From Arthrobacter sp. SLBN-112 (GTDB lineage Bacteria; Actinomycetota; Actinomycetes; Actinomycetales; Micrococcaceae), in NCBI RefSeq assembly GCF_030944625.1, contig NZ_JAUSXY010000001.1:2790001-2854000 (forward strand): a stretch of DNA of 64,000 nucleotides, given 5' to 3'. Position 1 is the first letter of the stretch; every line of letters begins with the position of its first letter. Positions 26,111 to 35,000 of this stretch are shown here, piece after piece. The notes beneath the pieces are model-generated. The model did no database searches, was not told where the DNA came from, and saw only the letters and a list, made by a program, of their open reading frames with translations. The translations under genes were made by a program, and so were the position numbers.

Positions 26111-26140
26111 TATCGCTGAGTATCGTTGTGTATCGTTCGC
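26111..26140. repeat. Three 10-bp tandem repeats in the PadR promoter region
   Basis: TATCGCTGAG, TATCGTTGTG, TATCGTTCGC: exactly three units in 10-bp phase, ending 20 nt before the PadR start codon. Spacing of one helical turn is fitting for a repressor operator, probably PadR autoregulation. Confidence 0.55.
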
Positions 26141-26160
26141 GATTGACGAAGGAGTGCATC

Positions 26161-26703
26161 ATGCGTGGTTCAAACCCTGCAGGCGGATTCGGCGGGAACA
26201 ACCTGGACGGAATGTGGCAGGCGGTCGAGGAGCTTCGCTCCCGGTTCGAGAAACGGGCTGGAACCCGGGCCGGAAAAGGCGAGGTCCGGGCGGCGGTTCT
26301 TGCGCTGCTCGCAGAGCGGCCCATGCACGGCTACCAGATCATCCGCGAAATTGAGGAGCGCAGCGGCGGCAGCTGGAAGCCCAGCGCGGGCTCGGTCTAC
26401 CCCACCTTGCAGCTGCTGGCCGATGAAGGGTCCATCAGAGCCGAGGAATCCAACAGCCGGAAAATCTACTCACTGACCGACGCCGGCCGCGAAGAGGCGG
26501 CGGACCACCACGGTTCCGCGCCGTGGGATCCGGCGGCACCCACCTCCGGAACCGGCATCGCATCCCTTCCGAAGGCGGGGATCGACCTGGCCCAGGCAGC
26601 AGCGCAGGTGGGCCGAACCGGTTCACCGGACCAGGTACAGCAGGCAGTGGCGGTGCTGGCCGAGGCCCGCCGGCGGCTCTACGCCATCCTCGCCCAGGAC
26701 TGA
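26161..26703 (+). CDS. PadR-family transcriptional regulator
   Basis: A 180-residue regulator. The winged helix (about 40-115) has AVLALLAERPMHGYQIIREI, then WKPSAGSVYPTLQLLADEG, the hallmark of PadR, and a C-terminal dimer helix (about 145-178). Gly/Asn-rich N-terminal residues 1-15 are extra. AAGGAG is 6 nt before ATG 26161. It is probably a local repressor of itself and the downstream UbiB-like kinase, whose start lies 5 nt after its stop. Three 10-bp repeats sit in the promoter. Confidence 0.88.
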   Translation: MRGSNPAGGFGGNNLDGMWQAVEELRSRFEKRAGTRAGKGEVRAAVLALLAERPMHGYQIIREIEERSGGSWKPSAGSVYPTLQLLADEGSIRAEESNSRKIYSLTDAGREEAADHHGSAPWDPAAPTSGTGIASLPKAGIDLAQAAAQVGRTGSPDQVQQAVAVLAEARRRLYAILAQD

Positions 26704-26708
26704 CGCGG

Positions 26709-28412
26709 GTGGCGTTGACCGTCCGGGCCCGGGCCGACCCGGCACCCCCTGTTCGCGAACACCGCGGCCGGTACCGGCGGATCCTTCGCTTCGCCGCCTG
26801 GCACCTCGCCACCACGTGGTGGTTCGAATTACTCCTGCCCAGGGTGGGGCTGGGCCGGATCTCCGCGCGGACGCGGTCCAACCGGATGCAGAACTTCGCA
26901 CGCCGGTTCCACGACCTGGCCATCGACCTCGGCGGCCTGATGATCAAGGTGGGACAGTTCCTGTCGTCCCGGCTCGACGTCCTCCCCCCGGAAATCACCA
27001 AAGAACTCGAAGGGCTCCAGGACGAGGTCCCCCCGGTGGCCTTCCCGCGCATTGCCGCCCTGGCTGCACAGGAACTGGGGGCCCCCGTGGGCCAGGTCTT
27101 CGACACCGTGGACGAATCAGCGATTGCGGCCGCTTCCCTGGGCCAGGCCCACCGTGCCCGCCTGAACCCCATGGACGCCGAAGATACGGGACTCGACGCA
27201 GTGGTCCTGAAAGTGCAGCGTCCGGGCATCGGGGCGATCGTCGACGTCGACCTCGCCGCCCTGCGGAAGGTAGCCGGCTGGCTTAGCCATGTCCGGCTTG
27301 TCTCCCGTCGCGCGGACATGCCGGCGCTGGTGGAGGAATTTGCGGCAATCAGCCTGCAGGAGATCGACTACCTGCACGAGGCCGTCAACGCCGAACGCTT
27401 CGCCGCAGACTTTGCCGGCGATGACAGGGTGGCGGTACCGGAGGTGGTCTGGGAGCGGACCACGCGCCGTGTGCTCACCCTCGAGGACGTTACGGCCATC
27501 AAAATCACTGATGCGGGCGCGCTCCGGGCCGCCGGCATCGATCCCGCCTCGGTTGCCCCGGTCTTTGCGGCCATCATGTTCGACCAACTGTTCACCAACG
27601 GTTTCTTCCATGCGGACCCGCATCCGGGAAACATCTTCGTCACCCCGGTCCGTGAGGAGCCCGGCTGGAAGCTGACATTCATCGATTTCGGCATGATGGG
27701 CGAGGTCACGGCCTCCACGCGCAGCGGTTTGCGAAAGCTCCTGATCGCCGCAGCCGCCCGCGACGGCAAGGGACTTGTGGCGGCGATCAACGACGTCGGC
27801 GTCCTGATGCCGTCTGCGGACAGCGCGGGACTGGAGCGGGCGATGACACAGCTTTTTGCCCGCTTCGGCGGCATGGGCTTTGCCGAACTCCGCGAGGTGG
27901 ACCCCCGCGAGTTCCGCGACTTTGCAGTGGAGTTCGGTGACGTTGTCCGGTCGCTGCCATTCCAGCTGCCGGAGAATTTCCTGTTGATCATCCGCGCCAT
28001 GTCCCTGACGTCGGGGGTGTGCAGCGCCCTTGATGAACGCTTCAACCTCTGGGACTCCGTGGAACCCTACGCAGCGCAGCTGCTGCGGACCGAGCGCGGC
28101 AATGTGGTCCAGGACGTGGCCCTGCAGGCCCTCGATGCCGCCGGCACCGCCTTCCGCCTGCCCGGCAGGCTGGACGCCCTGGCCGGCCGGCTGGAGGAGG
28201 GGTCGCTGGAGGTCGCCGTCCCGCGGCTCGAACGGCAGGCAGCCCGGCTGGAAAGGGCTGCCCGGCGCTCTGGCTCGGCCCTGGTCTTCGGTGCGCTGCT
28301 GATCGCGGGCGCCATCGTCCGCGCCGACGACCTGGTCTTGGGCAACGTCCTGATGATCGCCTCATCCGTTCCGCTGCTGCACGCCCTCTGGGCGGGGCGC
28401 CGGGGCCGTTAA
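26709..28412 (+). CDS. ABC1/UbiB (AarF) atypical kinase family membrane protein
   Basis: A 567-residue protein with the UbiB kinase-like fold. The KxGQ motif is in MIKVGQFLSSR, the Ala-rich loop in AAASLGQAHRAR, the ExD-type motif in EIDYLHEAVNAERF, catalytic Asp in FHADPHPGNIF, and the metal motif in FIDFGMMGEV. Two C-terminal membrane helices end the protein. The family acts in quinone or isoprenoid lipid handling in the membrane. GTG 26709 begins 5 nt after the PadR gene, so the pair forms an operon. Confidence 0.88.
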   Translation: MALTVRARADPAPPVREHRGRYRRILRFAAWHLATTWWFELLLPRVGLGRISARTRSNRMQNFARRFHDLAIDLGGLMIKVGQFLSSRLDVLPPEITKELEGLQDEVPPVAFPRIAALAAQELGAPVGQVFDTVDESAIAAASLGQAHRARLNPMDAEDTGLDAVVLKVQRPGIGAIVDVDLAALRKVAGWLSHVRLVSRRADMPALVEEFAAISLQEIDYLHEAVNAERFAADFAGDDRVAVPEVVWERTTRRVLTLEDVTAIKITDAGALRAAGIDPASVAPVFAAIMFDQLFTNGFFHADPHPGNIFVTPVREEPGWKLTFIDFGMMGEVTASTRSGLRKLLIAAAARDGKGLVAAINDVGVLMPSADSAGLERAMTQLFARFGGMGFAELREVDPREFRDFAVEFGDVVRSLPFQLPENFLLIIRAMSLTSGVCSALDERFNLWDSVEPYAAQLLRTERGNVVQDVALQALDAAGTAFRLPGRLDALAGRLEEGSLEVAVPRLERQAARLERAARRSGSALVFGALLIAGAIVRADDLVLGNVLMIASSVPLLHALWAGRRGR

Positions 28413-28489
28413 GGCCGGTGCCGTCGTCGGGCGTAACCTAATGGAGGCCTGTCCGCCGGCCGCCATCGACCCCAGGGAGTTCAGCAACA

Positions 28490-29239
28490 ATGCACCATAC
28501 CGGCACCCAGACCCGCCCGCTGACCGTGGTGCGGCAGGACGTATCCCTCGGCGCGGAACGGGACCTCGACTTCGGCCTGGAGTTGCTGGCCAGGGCCAGG
28601 GCCGGCAGCCTCGGCCCCACCCTTCGCCTGTACCGGCCCGCCCCCACCGTCGCCTTCGGGCAGCGTGACACCCGGCTGCCCGGATTCGAGGCGGCCGCCC
28701 GGGCCTGCCTGGACAACGGCTTCGAACCCTTGGTCCGGAGGGCAGGGGGACGCGCTGCCGCCTATCACCAGGGCACCCTGGTGGTGGACCACATCGAACC
28801 GGACGCCGACGCCGTTGCCGGGTCCAAAGCCCGGTTCGGCTACTTCGGTGAACTCTTTGCACAAGCCCTGCAGAACGTCGGGGTCCAGGCTGCGGTGGGG
28901 GAAATCCCCGGCGAATACTGCCCCGGCGAGTTCAGTGTCCACGGAACCGATGCGGCGGACAGCTCCCGCCGGGTGAAACTGGTGGGCACCGCCCAGCGGG
29001 TGGTTTCCGGTGGCTGGCTCTTCAGCTCAGTGATTGTGGTGGAGGATTCCGCCCCGATCCGCAAGGTACTCACGGACAGCTACGCCGCCCTCGGCCTCGA
29101 CTGGAACCCGGCCACGGCCGGAGCGGCCAACGATCTGGTGCCCGGGCTGGATGTGGCGGCCGTGGAGCGGGCCCTCCTGGAAACGTATGCGGGCCACGCC
29201 ACCCTGGAAACTGCTTCCTTCAGCAGCCTGGGGGCGTGA
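28490..29239 (+). CDS. Lipoate-protein ligase A family protein
   Basis: A 249-residue BPL/LPL-fold protein. The lipoyl-AMP binding loop reads VRRAGGRAAAYHQGTLVVDH, and the catalytic Lys lies in RVKLVGTAQR. The family joins lipoate or octanoate to carrier domains. The C-terminal accessory domain of classical LplA is reduced, as in many actinobacterial forms, so it may be an amidotransferase or a protein with another acyl substrate. ATG 28490 is the first start after the UbiB-like gene (77 nt gap); no ribosome site is obvious. Confidence 0.8.
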   Translation: MHHTGTQTRPLTVVRQDVSLGAERDLDFGLELLARARAGSLGPTLRLYRPAPTVAFGQRDTRLPGFEAAARACLDNGFEPLVRRAGGRAAAYHQGTLVVDHIEPDADAVAGSKARFGYFGELFAQALQNVGVQAAVGEIPGEYCPGEFSVHGTDAADSSRRVKLVGTAQRVVSGGWLFSSVIVVEDSAPIRKVLTDSYAALGLDWNPATAGAANDLVPGLDVAAVERALLETYAGHATLETASFSSLGA

Positions 29240-29282
29240 CCCGCATCAGTTCTTCGGCGCGAAGCCGGAGGTCTCCAGCCGT

Positions 29283-29540
29283 TTAGGCAGCGAGCCTGCT
29301 CTGGACCTCGGCGGCCGACGGGTTGGTGGCAGCGGAGCCGTCCGGAAACAGGACCGTAGGCACGGTACGGTTGCCGCCGTTCAGCTGCTCCACGAGTTCG
29401 GCAGTGCCGTCAACTTCTTCGATGTTGATTTCCGTGTAGCCGATGCCCTTCGCGTCCAGCTGCTTCTTCAGCCGGTTGCAATAGCCGCACCAGGTGGTGG
29501 AAAACATGGTGATGGTGCCGGATTCGGGAGTGAAGTCCAC
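29283..29540 (-). CDS. mrx1: Mycoredoxin (glutaredoxin-like)
   Basis: An 85-residue thioredoxin-fold protein with the active site TTWCGYCNRLKKQL, the cis-Pro region NRTVPTVLFPDGS and the ending TNPSAAEV. This set is typical of actinobacterial mycoredoxin-1, which reduces mycothiol mixed disulphides. GTG 29540 has AGGAG 6 nt upstream. Convergent with the lipoate ligase gene. Confidence 0.88.
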   Translation of the reverse strand: MDFTPESGTITMFSTTWCGYCNRLKKQLDAKGIGYTEINIEEVDGTAELVEQLNGGNRTVPTVLFPDGSAATNPSAAEVQSRLAA

Positions 29541-29671
29541 GCGGATCTCCTAAACGTCGCTTGAAAGGTTTCCTTACCGTCAACGGTAGCGCGGCCCCCG
29601 GTATTCCCGGGCTTTCCGGAGCTGCGGGGCGCCTGGATGACAGTATGTGGCGCCGGTGGCATGCTGGTGCC

Positions 29672-30436
29672 ATGTGTGGACGCTACGTAATGGCACGCGC
29701 CGTGGGGGACCTCCTGGCCGAGTTCGACGCCGAGCTGGAGGATGAGGTGAGCATTCCGCCGTCGTGGAATGTTGCGCCCACCGACGCCGTCCCCATCGTC
29801 CTGGAGAGGCTGGTGGATGATGACTCTGCAGGAGCCAGGCAGGTGCGCCAGTTGCATGTGGCCCGGTGGGGCCTGGTCCCTTCCTGGGCCAAGGATCCCG
29901 GAATCGGGTCGCGGATGATCAATGCCCGGAGCGAATCCGTGCTGGAGAAGCCGGCGTTCAGGAAGGCAGTGCAGTCGCGGCGCTGTGCCGTCCCCGCCGA
30001 CGGCTATTACGAATGGAAGCAAGGCCCCGGCAAGTCCAAGCAGCCCTACTATGTGCACCCAGGGAAGGACCATGGGCTGGTTTTCGCCGGCCTGTATGAG
30101 TGGTGGAAGGACCCGTCGATTCCTGAAGGGGAACCGGGACGCTGGCTGCTGTCGACCTCCATCCTCACGGCTGACACACCACCGCCCGGGACTGAATCAA
30201 CGATCTTCGGAAAGCTGACCGAGCTGCACGACCGCGTGCCGCTGCCCATGGACAAGGCCACCATGGAAGCGTGGCTGGACCCGCAGGCTGACGACGCCGC
30301 TGCCCTTGTGGACCTGGTGCGGTCCGGGGTCAAAGATGCTGCCGCCGACTGGCACGTGGAGTCCGTGGGCAAGGAAGTGGGCAACGTCCGCAACAACGGA
30401 CCGGACTTGATCCGGCCGGTGGAGGCCCTGTTCTAG
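29672..30436 (+). CDS. SOS response-associated peptidase (YedK/HMCES, SRAP family)
   Basis: A 254-residue SRAP protein. Met is followed by the obligatory catalytic Cys2 (MCGRYV), which fixes the start at ATG 29672. The other active-site residues are seen in SWNVAPTD, MINARSES, DGYYEWK and ELHDRVP. It traps abasic sites in single-stranded DNA by forming a thiazolidine cross-link. The start has no ribosome site; a CATGCT element 6 nt upstream hints at a leaderless transcript. No LexA box was found here. Confidence 0.92.
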   Translation: MCGRYVMARAVGDLLAEFDAELEDEVSIPPSWNVAPTDAVPIVLERLVDDDSAGARQVRQLHVARWGLVPSWAKDPGIGSRMINARSESVLEKPAFRKAVQSRRCAVPADGYYEWKQGPGKSKQPYYVHPGKDHGLVFAGLYEWWKDPSIPEGEPGRWLLSTSILTADTPPPGTESTIFGKLTELHDRVPLPMDKATMEAWLDPQADDAAALVDLVRSGVKDAAADWHVESVGKEVGNVRNNGPDLIRPVEALF

Positions 30437-30462
30437 CAGCCCCGCAAGGGTGCGGAAGGCCA

Positions 30463-30885
30463 TCACACGGTGACCGTGCCGGCATCGTCCACGGTCCACG
30501 TGGGGTTGTACGCCACTTCCCAGCGGAAGCCGTCCGGGTCCGCGAAGTACCCCGTATAGCCGCCCCAGGGCTGCGTGACGGGTTCGGCGATGATGACGGC
30601 GCCCGCAGCCGCGGCCTCTTCCATGACCCGGTCCACGTCCCCCGCGCTTCCCAGGTTGTGGCTCAGGGTGATACAGGGAACGCCGTCCGGCGGGCTGACG
30701 ACTGCCTCCGCCTGCATCTGCCGGGCGTCCCAGAGGGAGAGCACCAGGCCGTGGTTCACCTGGATGAACAGCACCTCCCCGGCAACCTCGCGGTGGACCG
30801 GCCAGCCCAGGCCGTCGACATAGAAGGCCCGCGACCGGTCAACGCTGCTGACACCGAGGGAGATAAAGTCGACTCTTGGCTCCAT
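30463..30885 (-). CDS. VOC (glyoxalase/bleomycin resistance) family protein
   Basis: A 140-residue protein of two beta-alpha-beta-beta-beta units: VDFISLGVSSVDRSRAFYVD and the second-half FADPDGFRWEVAYNP. Metal-type positions fit the VOC superfamily. The specific activity is unknown; such proteins may be dioxygenases, isomerases or drug-binding proteins. ATG 30885 faces the chorismate mutase gene, 19 nt away, in a divergent layout. Confidence 0.82.
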   Translation of the reverse strand: MEPRVDFISLGVSSVDRSRAFYVDGLGWPVHREVAGEVLFIQVNHGLVLSLWDARQMQAEAVVSPPDGVPCITLSHNLGSAGDVDRVMEEAAAAGAVIIAEPVTQPWGGYTGYFADPDGFRWEVAYNPTWTVDDAGTVTV

Positions 30886-30904
30886 GCTTCGATACTGTCA
30901 GATG

Positions 30905-31225
30905 ATGGCGACAATTCAAGGAAACGATCGGGATGCCCAGGCCGACAAGGAACAGCTCGCAGCTGTCCGGGTTGCCGTTGACGAGGTGGATGAACAGATT
31001 GTTACCCTCATCGCCCGCCGCGAACGGCTGATCCGGATCGCCGGCACCCTGAAGGGCGACGACGCCGAGGTGCGGGCCGCTGGCCGCGTTGAGCGGATCA
31101 TTGAACACGTCCGGGCCGCGGCGGAGAAAAAGGACATCGACCCGGACATCGTCGAGTCAACCTACCGGGCTATGATCTCCGCGTTCATCGAACTCGAACT
31201 GAAGATCCATAAGGAAACCAGCTAG
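30905..31225 (+). CDS. Chorismate mutase, AroQ type
   Basis: A 106-residue all-helical protein with the AroQ pattern: VDEVDEQIVTLIARRERLIR, a Lys in TLKGDD, and C-terminal SAFIELELKIHKE. It should convert chorismate to prephenate as a stand-alone domain (first step of Phe/Tyr synthesis), or act in a salicylate-type pathway. ATG 30902 and 30905 are both possible; a GATACT -10 box ends 8 nt before 30905, so a leaderless start there is likely. It is divergent from the VOC gene. Confidence 0.8.
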   Translation: MATIQGNDRDAQADKEQLAAVRVAVDEVDEQIVTLIARRERLIRIAGTLKGDDAEVRAAGRVERIIEHVRAAAEKKDIDPDIVESTYRAMISAFIELELKIHKETS

Positions 31226-31231
31226 GGAACC

Positions 31232-31621
31232 CTAGAGGGATTCCTCCACCGGCACCCCATGCTGGAACTCCCGTCCGTCGGCTTCGCTGAAGGCTGACAG
31301 GACGTGCCCCTTCCCGAGCCCGTTCAAGGCCGTTGCGGGAAAGCTCCCGGTAATGGTGCTCTCCGAGTGGGATACACCGGACAGGTCGTAGTCTTCCTCG
31401 ATTCCCTGGTCCCGGTTGAACGCATAGCAGGCAATGGCCTCCCCATTCATGAATTCAATGCACAGCCGGCGCTGCGTTGAATAGTCCGGTGTGGCCCCCA
31501 TTAAACCCACCACATAAGCGCCGGATCCCGGAATAGCGCCATCGATATTGAACGTGGCCACCAGGGTGGAGTCCTGGGTCTTGATGCTTGCCTGCTTCAG
31601 GAGTGCGTCATCGGTACTCAT
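31232..31621 (-). CDS. Hypothetical protein, beta-rich
   Basis: A 129-residue soluble protein I do not recognise. The alternating hydrophobic pattern (TLVATFNIDGAIPGSGAYVV, RRLCIEFMNGEAIACYAFN, STITGSFPATAL) suggests a small beta-barrel or sandwich. It has no signal peptide or helix. ATG 31621 has AGGA at 7 nt. It converges with the chorismate mutase gene, 6 nt apart, and lies just upstream of the SOS-box promoter in the opposite direction. Confidence 0.6.
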   Translation of the reverse strand: MSTDDALLKQASIKTQDSTLVATFNIDGAIPGSGAYVVGLMGATPDYSTQRRLCIEFMNGEAIACYAFNRDQGIEEDYDLSGVSHSESTITGSFPATALNGLGKGHVLSAFSEADGREFQHGVPVEESL

Positions 31622-31701
31622 GCCATCATCCTGCTCCCTGCTGCACGGTCCGTCCACCCCCGCCTATGTTTTGCCGCCTCCCCGACGTAGACTGGATTTA
31701 T

Positions 31702-31717
31702 TCGAACACATATTCGA
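31702..31717. promoter_or_regulatory. LexA (SOS) box upstream of DUF6504-dnaE2
   Basis: TCGAACACATATTCGA matches the actinobacterial LexA box TCGAACRNRYGTTCGA at all but one base. It lies 37 nt upstream of the DUF6504 start. Predicted to hold the dnaE2 operon off until DNA damage. Confidence 0.75.
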
Positions 31718-31753
31718 ATATGGCATTTGGGAAGTACCGTCCGGGAGGCGCGC

Positions 31754-32077
31754 ATGGGCATGTTCAGCGAGTCCATTGACGTGGCGTGTTCCGCATCCGG
31801 TCAGCCTGAATCGCTGACGTGGGCGGGCAAGGAATATCTCGTCTGCGCTGAACCCGTCCGGTGGTATGAACGCCGGCAGTGGTGGGCAGAAGACGCCAGG
31901 GCTCCCTTAGGCAGCGGACCAGGAGTGGTTGACCACGAAATCTGGCGAATCCAGGTGCTTCCTGCTGCCGCGAACCATGCTTCAGAACCCCTTACCCTCG
32001 ACCTGACCCGGCATGTCAGCAGCGGCCGGTGGCGGCTGCTGCGGATCCATGACGCCCTTCGCCCCAGAACAGCATGA
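31754..32077 (+). CDS. DUF6504 family protein (DnaE2 cassette partner)
   Basis: A 107-residue protein with the DUF6504 pattern: WAGKEYLVCAEPVRWYERRQ followed by WWAED, a central IWRIQV strand and the final GRWRLLRIHDALRP. In actinobacteria it usually sits between imuB and dnaE2. GGGAGG lies 5 nt before ATG 31754. Its stop overlaps the dnaE2 start (ATGA). The usual imuA'/imuB genes are not present upstream. An SOS box governs the operon. Confidence 0.78.
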   Translation: MGMFSESIDVACSASGQPESLTWAGKEYLVCAEPVRWYERRQWWAEDARAPLGSGPGVVDHEIWRIQVLPAAANHASEPLTLDLTRHVSSGRWRLLRIHDALRPRTA

Positions 32078-35000
32078 GCTTCACTCACCTCCACGTTTCC
32101 ACAGCATTCAGCGCCCACTACGGCGTCTCCTGGCCGGAGGAACTTGCACAGGCCGCCGCAAATGACGGCGCCACAGCCCTGGCCTGCACCGATCGGGACG
32201 GCCTGTACGGCACCATCAAACACCTCAAAGCGTGCATGGCTGCGGGCATCGACCCCATTGTGGGGGTGGACCTTGCGGTCTTTGACGACGACGGTGACCA
32301 CCGCACGCAGGTAGCCGGCCGGGTGGTGGTGCTGGCCCGCGGGCACAACAATGGTGCCGGGTACCGTGCGCTGTGCCGGCTGGTCTCCGACGCCCACGCA
32401 CGGACCTCCGGGAAGGCCGGGGGAACTGTGCCCGTGGCAGTCACCCGTGCCGAACTTGCCTCCCGGACCCTCGACCCTGTGACCCTCAAGCCGGTGCTGA
32501 CCGTCCTGATTGGTCCGGACTCCGACGTCGGAAGAGCCATGGGCGGGCGGCGATACCTTCGTCCCCGGACGCTGTTCAAACAATGGCTGGATGCCATGCC
32601 CGCGGGAACCGTCGTTGCAGAAATCGTCTCCCAGCTCAGCGCACCCGGTTCTCCCCTCAGCACCGCCCATGCAGTCCGCATGCTCCGGCTCGCCGAGGAA
32701 CACCATGTGCCCGCCGTCCTCAGCAACGCGGTGCGGTACTGCGCTGCGGACGGAGCGCCAACCGCAGATGTCCTGGACTCTGCCCGGACGTTGAAGTCCC
32801 TGCCGGAACTTGCAGGGGAACCGCTGCTCCAGCCCACCGGCCAGGGATGGCTGAAAACCGCGGACCAGATGCTCGGCCTGGGCAGGGAAATCATTTCCGC
32901 TGCAGGGTATGGGGCCGCCGACCTCAAGCAGCTGATGGCCCAAACTGAGGCGCTCGCCGACCTCTGCCGGATGGACCCCAGCACGGACATGGGGTGGAAG
33001 CAGCCCGTGGTGCCGGAGGCCTCAGTCATTGGCATCACCCAGGATCCACACGTTGAACTTATCCAGCGGTGCCACGCGGGAATCGGCAGGCGGTTCCCCG
33101 GGATCGGCGGCCGGAACGAAAAAACGATGCTGGCACGGTTGGAGCATGAGCTGGGCATCATCCGGAACCTGGGATTCTCGTCCTACTTCCTGACCGTGGC
33201 AGAGGTATCCAGGATGATCCAGGACATGGGAGTCAGGGCGGCAGCCCGGGGATCCGGGGCGTCCAGCCTGGTCAATTACCTGATCGAGGTCAGCCACGTA
33301 AACCCCTTGCAGCACGACCTCATCTTTGAACGGTTCCTCTCCAACGACCGCGCCACCCTCCCGGACATCGACATCGACGTCGAAAGCGCTGAACGCCATA
33401 ACGTCTACCACCAAATTTTCGAACGCTTCGGTTCCGAGCGCGTCACCCTGATGAGCATGCAAAACGGATACCGGGCCCGTGGGGCAGTGCGCGACGCCGG
33501 GCTGGCGCTGGGGATGGACGATGACGAAGTGGGGGAGATTGCCAAGCAGCTGTGGCGGTTCTCAGCCAGGAAGTTCCGCGAAGCGCTGCAGGAAAAGCCC
33601 GAGCTCCGGGAGTTCGCGGGCCGGGTGGAACATCGCGACGCCGACGGAAACCAGCAGTTGGACCTGCTGGTGGACTTGACCGAGCGGCTGGACCGGCTGC
33701 CGCGGCACATCTCGATGCACCCCTGCGGGGTCATCCTGGGGGACGCCACCCTCCTGGACCGCACCCCGGTCCAGCCCAGCGGCCTGGGCTTGCCCATGAG
33801 CCAGTTCGATAAACACGACATGGACCCCATGGGAATGCTCAAGCTCGATGTCCTGGGCGTCCGGATGCAAAGCGCCATGGCCTTCGCGGTCCGGGAGGTG
33901 ATCCGCCTGCACCCGACCAAGGCCGAGGTGGTGGCTGCCGGCCGCCACCCCGCAGGTCCCGACGGCAGCGGACCTGACTACATCGCCGCGAACGGCCGGA
34001 TCGACCTCAACGCCGTCCCCCTCGACGACGAACCCACCTATGAGCTGATCCGCAGCACCCACACCCTGGGGTGTTTCCAGATCGAATCCCCGGGACAACG
34101 GGAACTGATTGGAAAGCTGGCACCCCGGGAATTCAACGACCTCATCATCGACATCTCCCTGTTCCGGCCAGGGCCGATGAAATCGGACATGGTGCGTCCC
34201 TTCCTGGAACACCGTCACGGTTTCGCCCCGGAGGTGTACCCGCACCCGGACCTCAAACCGGTACTCCAGGAAACCCATGGAGTGACGGTCTTCCACGAGC
34301 AGATCCTCAAGACCTTCCATGTCATGACCGGTTGCGGCCTGGCCCGCGCGGACGAATTCAGGCGCGCCCTCGGCAACGAGGTCCTGGAGGGGGCGGTGGA
34401 GGAATTCTTCCGCCGCGAAGCCCGTAACAGAAGCTACTCTCCCGAGGTGGTGGACAAGGTCTGGGGAACCCTCAAAGCGTTCGGCAGCTTTGGTTTCTGC
34501 AAAGCCCACGGGGCAGCCTTTGCCGTACCCACATACCAGTCGGCCTGGCTCAAGACCCACCATCCCGAAGCGTTCCTGGCCGGGCTCTGGGAGCACGACC
34601 CAGGAATGTATCCCAAGCGGCTGCTGGTGGCCGAAGCCCGGCGGCTCGACATCCCCATCCTGCCGCTGGACATCAACCGCAGCCACGGCGAGTACCGGGT
34701 GGAACGGGTGGAGGCAGGCAAGGACCAGGGAAAGCTGGGAATCCGGCTGAGCTTGAACGGGATCTACGGTCTTTCAGCGACTGAATTGAAGCGGATTGTC
34801 GCCGGGCAGCCCTACGACTCCCTGGCGGACCTCAGGGCGCGCTCGCGGCTCAGCAAGCCCAGTATCAGGCGCCTCGCCCAGTTGGGGGCCTTTGATTCAC
34901 TGCACCGTGAAGCCGGAGGGCAGGCCAACCGGGCAGACCTTGTACAGCACCTCCAACAACTCCAAACAGGCAAAGGGGCACGCAAGGGTGTGGAAGTCCT

